Source: Saccoglossus kowalevskii
Lineage: Eukaryota; Hemichordata; Enteropneusta; Harrimaniidae
Direction of reading: 5' to 3'
Length of the DNA: 14,629 nt
NCBI RefSeq assembly: GCF_000003605.2
Contig: NW_003128862.1
Span: 129,126-143,754, forward strand
This document shows, piece after piece, positions 8,896-14,629 of the stretch. The notes under the pieces are model-generated. The model had not been told where the DNA came from. It did no database searches and worked only from the letters and a program-made list of their open reading frames with translations. A program made the translations under genes and the position numbers. The stretch's first letter is position 1; every line of letters begins with the position of its first letter.

Positions 8896-8911
8896 TACGT
8901 GGAATACGTGT
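8896..8911 (+). promoter_or_regulatory. Paired TACGTG motifs (candidate HRE or bHLH tandem)
   Basis: TACGTGG (8896-8902) and TACGTGT (8905-8911) lie nine bases apart in the same orientation, about 430 bp upstream of the P4HA ATG. Tandem RCGTG cores are common in functional hypoxia response elements. The same core can also be read by other bHLH-PAS factors. Confidence 0.35.
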
Positions 8912-11900
8912 CCGGTGATTTGTGCCAAGACCTTGAAGTGGTCATTGAAGTCGGCAATGAAATGGACACCACATCGCGGTCATCTTGACGAAAGAGAAAT
9001 ACAATCAGCTGATCAAATTGTAAGATGTGGCAGTTCGCCATCTACATCGTGACGCCATCGCGCATGTTCTTTAATAAACTTACCACTTTTACCTTGTCAA
9101 ATTCCACACGACTGACAGTCCACTATCCACTTTGTCGTAACACACGGTCATACACGACAGACAGCACTGGGTAGAGCGACCGGAAATGATGTGCCTTCCA
9201 CAAGCGTTCGTTCAGAAATGGGGTACTTCGAGAAGTCTCGATTATGAAGTCTCGCCAAGTTTAAACTGTTGTCGACAGAGGGCGGCATGACACAGAAAAC
9301 GAAAACTGCGGGAAGCGTTTCCTGCAACTTAATAATATTGTAATTCACGCGTCATTGAATGCATACGAGACAAACATAATTTATTTAAGCTTCAATGTGG
9401 ATACTATTCCTGAGCATGCTTGTTCGCGATGTTATATTTATTTATCGCCATTTTCAGTGACAAGAAGCGTTCTACAAGAGCTGTCACTGTAGTGTTGTTT
9501 ACATGCGGTTGACAAGAAAATATACATGTATACGGTATTAAGCCGCGCAATACGCAGGAAGTAAATCTTCAATGTAATCATCATCCAGTGAAATTAAGAA
9601 ATATTCCTCAAATATTTGTATACATACCTAATTTTAATGAATACATCGTAAACAAATCTGTAACAAGTTCTGTCAAAGCATGGCGGCATAATAAAATCTG
9701 TTTATACCCCGATGGTCAAAATGACTGTATTTTTACGCTTTCTGTGTTTCTTTGGTGGTAGCATTTGGATAGTATATCGCGCCATGACGTACTGGTGCAA
9801 TCCCTGGGATTGCGGAAACGCGCTTTAAGTAATTGTTTTGATACAATGTCAAAGTTATGCATCAGAGTGGTCCCTAAATACAACCACCAACAACATTAAC
9901 AATGGAATATACATAATTCGTAAAATATTTTATAAGGTTAGAGTCTGAAGCATTTAAGGATGTAGTAGACTTTCGTTGGGTAAAACAGAAAAAGCTTGAT
10001 ACAAATAATAAAAATTAATGACTACCAATTTTTACATGTTATTGCAGCCCTTGCAAAACTCTATCCAAAAAATATGATAACACTAATGTTAACGTTAATT
10101 ACGTCACATGACTGCTAAATAAACAAAATCGGATGTTCTGCTATTTTTACTGTTACTAGAAAACGAAAACAGTTAGCCAACATATTTTTATGAGAAAAGG
10201 AAGACTACAATGTTCTCAACAATAATGTAAAGGAGATAGTTTCTGAATTGTTTGGTTCTTTTACAAAGTGGTGGAGAAGAATTCTGTAATAAATTAGAGT
10301 GCTCTGTTTTCACAGGTCAATTAGTAATGAAATATTACTGATACTTGACAAAGAGTTTACATTTTGTTTTCAATTGATCTTGAGTTCAATCTCTGAAAAA
10401 GTCAATGAAATCGGACAAGAACTGTTCGTGTAATCGCGATTTTTGTGGTTTTAGACACGTTACTTTTCAAATGCCTGAAAAGACAAAAGTAGCACAATCG
10501 AGAGGATATTTTCTGCTCAGCGCATCGTATTCAGTTATTTGTTGATGTTTAAGATAGCTATTGTGTTTGGTTTTGTAATGGCCGGTAAAGTTATGAAAAA
10601 ATCGATAATTTGAAAAAAAACAACAACGTGAAAACGAAGTATGGTCGCCCTTGAATAAACAGTGTAATCACGTTATTTGCTTGACAAGCTTAGTTTCGAA
10701 TGTTATCCCATATCACAACAAAATGTACAAAACGTGATATGTGACCGTTAAACTTGAACACTGTCGTGTCTACGCTCTTCTCGCCACTTTCTCGTAAGCC
10801 ACGACACCAAGCGAAAATGTCATCAGAGCAGAACTACATAATGAGATGCGAGTACTCGGTTAAGCTACGCTTTTTTTATTTTTACTAAATACCGGCGATG
10901 AAAGTTTTGTTGTTGAATATTAATTACAAATCGGGCCTACTATTTGCTGACTAAATCCGCTTGAAAGCAAGTCAGTCAAGCTTGCCGACAGCACTGTCGT
11001 AAATTACAGGTCGTCGTTTTTGCTCTATAACTCGTTACAATCGAAGCTTCGTTTAGTTTATTTGTTTGTCGACTTGCAGTACGATTGCTATGCAATTATT
11101 ACTGGCACAAAACAGTTTTTATTTCCAAAAGCTACGAATGTACCTGTAACTGCAGTGACAGTATAGAGGTGGCATCATAATACATACATTTATCAAATAA
11201 TAGACTTATTTATTTTATTGGTGTTTTTTTTCTTCTTCAATACAATAATATATCTTGGGAGTGTGTAAATGGCAAAAGCCGGGTTACCGCGAACATTTTA
11301 AGAGTCGGTGTGTGACAATCGTCGCCAGTGTTTTTCAACCCTCGTCGACCCGATGTCTTCGACATTTAACACGCGTTGTTCAGTCAGTTACTCTTTAACG
11401 GCTGGTTAAATATATGGTACAACGAGTTTTTGTTATTTAGTCGCATCTGTGCTTCATTGTATTTATTCAAATTCGATTTATCGCCCATTTATCAATAAAC
11501 GACAAAGTTAAAGTTTGTGTTTGTTTCGTTTTTCAAATATAAAAATGACGTTCTAATTTGTTGGGGCCGCCCGTCGGATATCAAGTTCTCCTCAGGAGTG
11601 TCCAACATCTCGCACTCCAGTCACGTAACTGACGTGATTATTGAAGATGCATCCATACGTCGTGTTTCAGGGGGATAGAAGGACACATTTCAATGGTTAA
11701 TAATGGATTTATAATCAACAAATGTGACAAACGCTACACCAATGATCAAATAATTAGTAAAATCACCTCAACGTTGAGGGTCGGTGGTAAAATGATGGAA
11801 TACCTAAAGCGGGAGGGTCGTCACCTGCGCACGCATATTTGAGCGACAATTGTCCGGTCTGTCTGTTCTCGATTTTTTGCTTGGACCCCGACACCCGCGA

Positions 11901-11918
11901 CGTAACAAGGGGTGACCA
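8912..11918. other. CpG-richer upstream region without a recognised gene
   Basis: About 3 kb upstream of P4HA. CpGs are frequent, especially at 8912-9830 and 10,740-11,650, in contrast to the left half of the window. The longest frames are under 80 codons and show no domain. A near-palindrome of ACGT cores lies at 11621-11637. I recognise no tRNA, snRNA or transposon protein in this stretch. It could contain non-coding exons or regulatory DNA that cannot be seen by inspection. Confidence 0.5.
11621..11637. promoter_or_regulatory. Inverted ACGT-core pair (TCACGT-aactg-ACGTGA)
   Basis: TCACGT and ACGTGA are perfect inverted arms separated by five bases. The right half also reads TGACGTGA, one base from the consensus CRE TGACGTCA, and the left half contains CACGT, most of an E-box-like core. 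It is a candidate bZIP or bHLH site with no assigned target gene. Confidence 0.3.
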
Positions 11919-12955
11919 TATGTCAATACCGTAATGCGATGTATCCCATTCAAGGCACACATATTTACTCAGATCACAGTGATGCAAAAACTCAAGCAAA
12001 ATAATTCAATAACTCGTATGGATTCTTGAAGGCACTAACAATTTTGTTGTCAGTTCAGTATAAATGAAGGAGGGTTTTGCACGATAGACAGGTTACCTTC
12101 AACACGACCATAGTAACTGAGCATACCGAACTATGAGTGTAATCAGTCCCGTAACACAATGTGGAATCTGTCCTTCCCTCAATGCTGCATCTACGGTATC
12201 CTACTTCTCGAACGTGAGAAACAGTTTGTTCCTTTCTTGCTTGTATATCTTCTTCAGACAGCTTACACATACATATTTCTAAATTCTAGTTTCTGCCCGT
12301 ATAATCAGGTTATTATCAATGTATACAAAAACACGTGGTATACCTTAATGACTGTCCATATTGTTTGCCATATTACAGGTGATGATGAAACTCCTATTGA
12401 ATGACAATTTTACTAGAAGAGATCATGGTGTGTATTTATTGGGATATATTTCTTAGAATGTCCATCCAATGGCAGATGAAAGGTAGGTACTGTTTACATC
12501 AAGCTTGGTAAAACTTTGTCCTCCTGATAATGTAGCATATCAATCTTAATGAGTATACTGGCTCTTAACATGTGGTGTATTGTTACCTAGCAACCCCCGC
12601 AAATAAATACATTTCCATTAACAGGAACAGTAGATGTGACCGGGGTCTGAGAACTCTACTGGCTCAATGATACAATCACTGAGAAGTCTCCACAACTCCA
12701 CACCCACCTTTGCCTTTATTATATATTTTACTTGGCGAGGCTTGACGAATTTTGGTTGAGCATTTGGGTCTACATTTGCATATTTGCCAACCAGTGAGCC
12801 TGTAAACCTATGATTTGACAAATCTCGGGCCACTTTAATTAAACTATATTTAACCAATTGCTATCTATTATATTATATCCATATCCTCCAACCATTAGAA
12901 GTGGAACATTAACACTCTGTCTAATATGTCTCAGCACGTACATGCATTTTACCCA
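11919..12955 (-). pseudogene. Ty3/gypsy Pol remnant: protease end, reverse transcriptase, RNase H start
   Basis: A decayed LTR-retrotransposon pol read from high to low coordinates through several frames. About 12916-12815: protease C-terminus and linker (VPLLMVGG, SNWL, a stop, LKWPEI). 12857-12645: start of RT, with VDPNAQPKFVKPRQV and CIIEPVEFSD. After a frameshift, 12637-12572: TVPVNG, FICGG, a stop, VTI, matching the conserved segment after IIEPVEFS. 12533-about 12480: LSGGQSFTKLDV, motif A with its catalytic Asp. 12454-12362: KKYIPINTH, two stops, GVSSSPVIWQ, motif B. 12344-12294: GIPRVFVYIDN, motif C. 12246-12190: IQARKEQT and VGY connection segment. 12115-12062: YYG and NLS. 11999-11919: DLSKYVCL then WDTSHYGI, the first RNase H block. 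The order and spacing match Ty3/gypsy Pol, probably the Mag/K02A2.6-like group. No integrase or LTR was recognised to the left. It is clearly inactive. Confidence 0.85.
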
Positions 12956-12960
12956 ATATA

Positions 12961-14190
12961 TTGATTTCCCCGCCAGTATATGAGCACAGACGTAGACTTA
13001 CTTATAATTTTTCTGAAAATCAGCCTTTAGATGGCGCACTGTCTCGCGGCATTGAGACGACTATCAAGCGTCATGTTGTGAATACATTTAGCTCAGTCAC
13101 GTTGTCGGGCTTATCTCTGAACGTTGGAAAAATAGAGGGCCTTTGGATTGGGCCACGTCACAAACGACCCGATGATTTTGCTTGTTTAAGATGTCAATAA
13201 CATCTCTAGGCACCTTTTTCTCTTATGACACTCGTGAGGGTATTTTTCTCTCGCTCTAAACAAAAAAGTGAACGCCATACATCATATCCTATCTCTATGG
13301 TCACACTGAAATATCACTTAATATGGTAAAATTGTTGTAATTAAGTCACTGGCGTCTGCGAAAATAGCCTACCTTCTTAATGTTTGTATCGTGCCAGATT
13401 TTTGTAAGTGATGTCATTGATGACCATGGTAATGTAAATTAAACCTACTGCGAAATTTAAAATGTAAAAGAAACTGGGTGAAAGAAACATTCATGTTAAT
13501 CAATGCGTTGCCGAACCACTGGGAAACCGAATGTCAGATACTTCGAGGCAAACTTCGGTTTCTGTAATGTTAAACAATCACAACAATCTGAAAGATGTTC
13601 ATCTCGTAACTACACGGGACTCTTATTGGTCATTTGTGAGCGTGGAATTTGGCACACCTTGGATAACAAATAAATGTGACAGGATTTTTGGTATCACAGA
13701 AAGTAATTGGTCAAAATTATGGCTAAGTCGAACTATTAAACTTACTTCAGAAAGAAAATTGTGCAGTTTTATGCATAAATTTCATACAAGAGGAAAATAA
13801 ATGATGACAAATTTGTGTTCGTTATGTAATGTAAACAATGATGGTGAACATCTCTTCATTAATTGGGAAAGAGTAAAAAGTTTCTGGAAGCAAATAGAAA
13901 CTTGTGTGACAATAACTATGCCGACACTTATATATGGAATGAATGGTTACATTCAGCGTGAACATATGTTGATTGTAATTGCAATGTTCACAATGTATAA
14001 GTCATGGATGCTTCACAAGGGTAGTGAAAATTTCAATACAGTCAATTTGTACCAAATGTTTTTTTCTGAGCTCAAATTGAGATCGTAACAAAAAACAAAA
14101 ATGTGAAATGTATTTTTTTTTACCTTGTGTTTTTTTCTCTCTCAGTAATGTAAACACGTATATGAAAAAATAATATATATTGTAAAAAAG
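12961..14190 (+). mobile_element. 5'-truncated, decayed non-LTR retrotransposon (LINE)
   Basis: The plus-strand remnant of a LINE ORF2 is visible in several frames. About 13081-13170: SGLSLNVGKIEGLWIG, the conserved palm segment after the YADD box. 13197-13241: LGTFFSYD. 13337-13408: VIKSLASAKIAYLLNV and PDF, the thumb/connection. 13627-13740: a PWITNKCDRIFGI and WSKLW block. 13801-14088: a C-terminal zinc-finger-like block CSLC, EHLF, KSFW, then the tail. Upstream parts (endonuclease, fingers, the YADD box itself) are absent, so the copy is truncated. The 3' end has T-runs and then an A-rich TGTAAAAAAG near 14181-14190. L1/Tx1-like ancestry is likely because of the C-terminal zinc finger, but the clade is not resolved. 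Confidence 0.82.
13531..14088 (+). pseudogene. LINE RT C-terminal domain with in-frame stop
   Basis: This is the best-preserved part of the LINE: two open stretches in the same frame separated only by a TAA at 13798-13800. The first carries WITNKCDRIFGITESNWSKL and a FMHKFHTR segment. The second carries CX2CX7HX4W (CSLC, H, then W at 13864-13866), where LINE C-terminal fingers normally have Cys in the last position. A few residues between the two parts appear deleted relative to related LINEs. The stop, the lost ligand and the frameshifts upstream show it is not functional. Confidence 0.78.
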
Positions 14191-14344
14191 AAACCAAGAA
14201 TTTCTCATCCTTCGAATTGCACGGTTTCGCTGAAGCCGAAAAAATGGTCCTTGGCAGGCGACGATGAGAGTTTCTAAACTGATGTCACGTTGTAAGAGAT
14301 TTGTTCCACGTTGACCCTCCTTACACGTCCATGTTTATTAACTA
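14191..14344. other. Unassigned segment between the LINE 3' end and the gypsy zinc knuckles
   Basis: On the minus strand a gypsy element should continue here from the zinc knuckles towards the protease active site (DTGA-type). I could not recognise that motif. The segment is either too decayed, or part of the gypsy sequence was lost when the LINE inserted. No clear target-site duplication flanks the LINE. Confidence 0.4.
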
Positions 14345-14629
14345 CGCTGTTTACTCCTACGTAGCAATATGTCTTGTCATGTTACATCTTCTGATCGACA
14401 CATACCTTGTGAATTGCATTTCCCTAGACATTGATAACATGGTTTTGTATTACTATATCTGTAACCACTGTGGTTGTCATGACTACTAGAATCCCTCTGT
14501 TAATTCTGATATTTTTCTTTGGTTAAACCTCAAGAACTATTTTGACGGTTTTAGACAATGCTTGTGTTAGCGTGAGTTGGCGGCGTTTGTTTGACATGAT
14601 ACAAGTATATACCGTAGGAAGATTTTATC
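14345..14629 (-). pseudogene. Ty3/gypsy Gag C-terminus with zinc knuckles (remnant)
   Basis: Read on the minus strand from the window edge, a frameshifted Gag segment appears first: LRYILV, then CIMSNKRRQ and LTLTQAL (about 14617-14560). These resemble the RDRLVCGI...LTL..AL region of Mag-like Gag. At 14442-14396 follows CYQCLGKCNSQGMCR, a CCHC zinc knuckle in which the His position is Cys and one residue is inserted before the last Cys. At about 14377-14345 lies a decayed second knuckle (TRHIAT, then stops). Its orientation and order relative to the Pol remnant at 11919-12955 are what one gypsy element would show, interrupted by the LINE. The rest of Gag and the 5' LTR would lie beyond 14629. 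Confidence 0.68.

Noticed and set aside
9148-9348. 66-codon minus-strand open frame upstream of P4HA
   Set aside because: No motif, no Kozak or splice support, and it sits in promoter-like CpG-rich DNA.
11763-11918. Extension of the RNase H domain beyond SHYGI
   Set aside because: Beyond 11919 no frame keeps a clear match. A faint VLT-like segment in another frame is too short to claim.
14002-14208. Minus-strand open frame opposite the LINE 3' end
   Set aside because: It is a shadow of the LINE tail and 3' A-rich region.
14301-14489. 62-codon + strand open frame with a CNHCGCH-like end
   Set aside because: It is antisense to the gypsy zinc-knuckle remnant. The Cys-rich end is incidental.
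1-14629. CRISPR arrays, prokaryotic operons, ribosome binding sites or tRNA/rRNA genes
   Set aside because: No spaced direct repeats, no Shine-Dalgarno-led gene rows and no tRNA or rRNA signatures seen. The sequence is eukaryotic in character.

Overview
The window looks like metazoan nuclear DNA, about 36-38% GC by eye. It has no bacterial-style gene packing, and the only host coding sequence I recognise is one signal-peptide exon ending in a canonical splice donor. The remainder is non-coding DNA with transposon remains. The CpG pattern (very few CpGs in the putative intron, many more upstream of the gene), Ty3/gypsy and non-LTR retroelements, and a TA-flanked palindromic MITE family suggest a marine invertebrate such as a mollusc, another lophotrochozoan or a hemichordate-like deuterostome. 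The species cannot be fixed from this window.

Layout. 1-540: a ~157-bp tandem repeat entering from outside the window, followed by a hairpin-bearing repeat. 541-8278: non-coding DNA that I read as intron 1 of a minus-strand gene. It carries three ~210-bp MITE copies (3386-3589, 4227-4439, 6847-7054), two other long inverted repeats and a perfect DR1 nuclear-receptor half-site pair. 8279-8463 (minus): first coding exon of a collagen prolyl 4-hydroxylase alpha subunit (P4HA), followed on the + coordinate by its 5' leader and CpG-rich upstream DNA with three TACGTG hypoxia-type cores. 8912-11918: upstream DNA with no gene I can support.

11919-14629: a retroelement graveyard. A decayed minus-strand Ty3/gypsy element is split in two. 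Its Gag C-terminus and zinc knuckles lie at 14345-14629. The protease C-terminus, reverse transcriptase and start of RNase H lie at 11919-12955. Between them sits a plus-strand, 5'-truncated non-LTR retrotransposon (12961-~14190) of which the RT palm-to-C-terminal zinc-finger region remains. The simplest history is a LINE insertion into an older gypsy copy. Both are dead: many frameshifts and stops, YIDD changed to YIDN in gypsy RT, and a zinc-finger Cys changed to Trp in the LINE.

I found no convincing new gene system. The most useful observations are the nested retroelements, read through several frameshifts; the MITE family; the CpG step at the P4HA promoter; and the candidate regulatory sites around P4HA.
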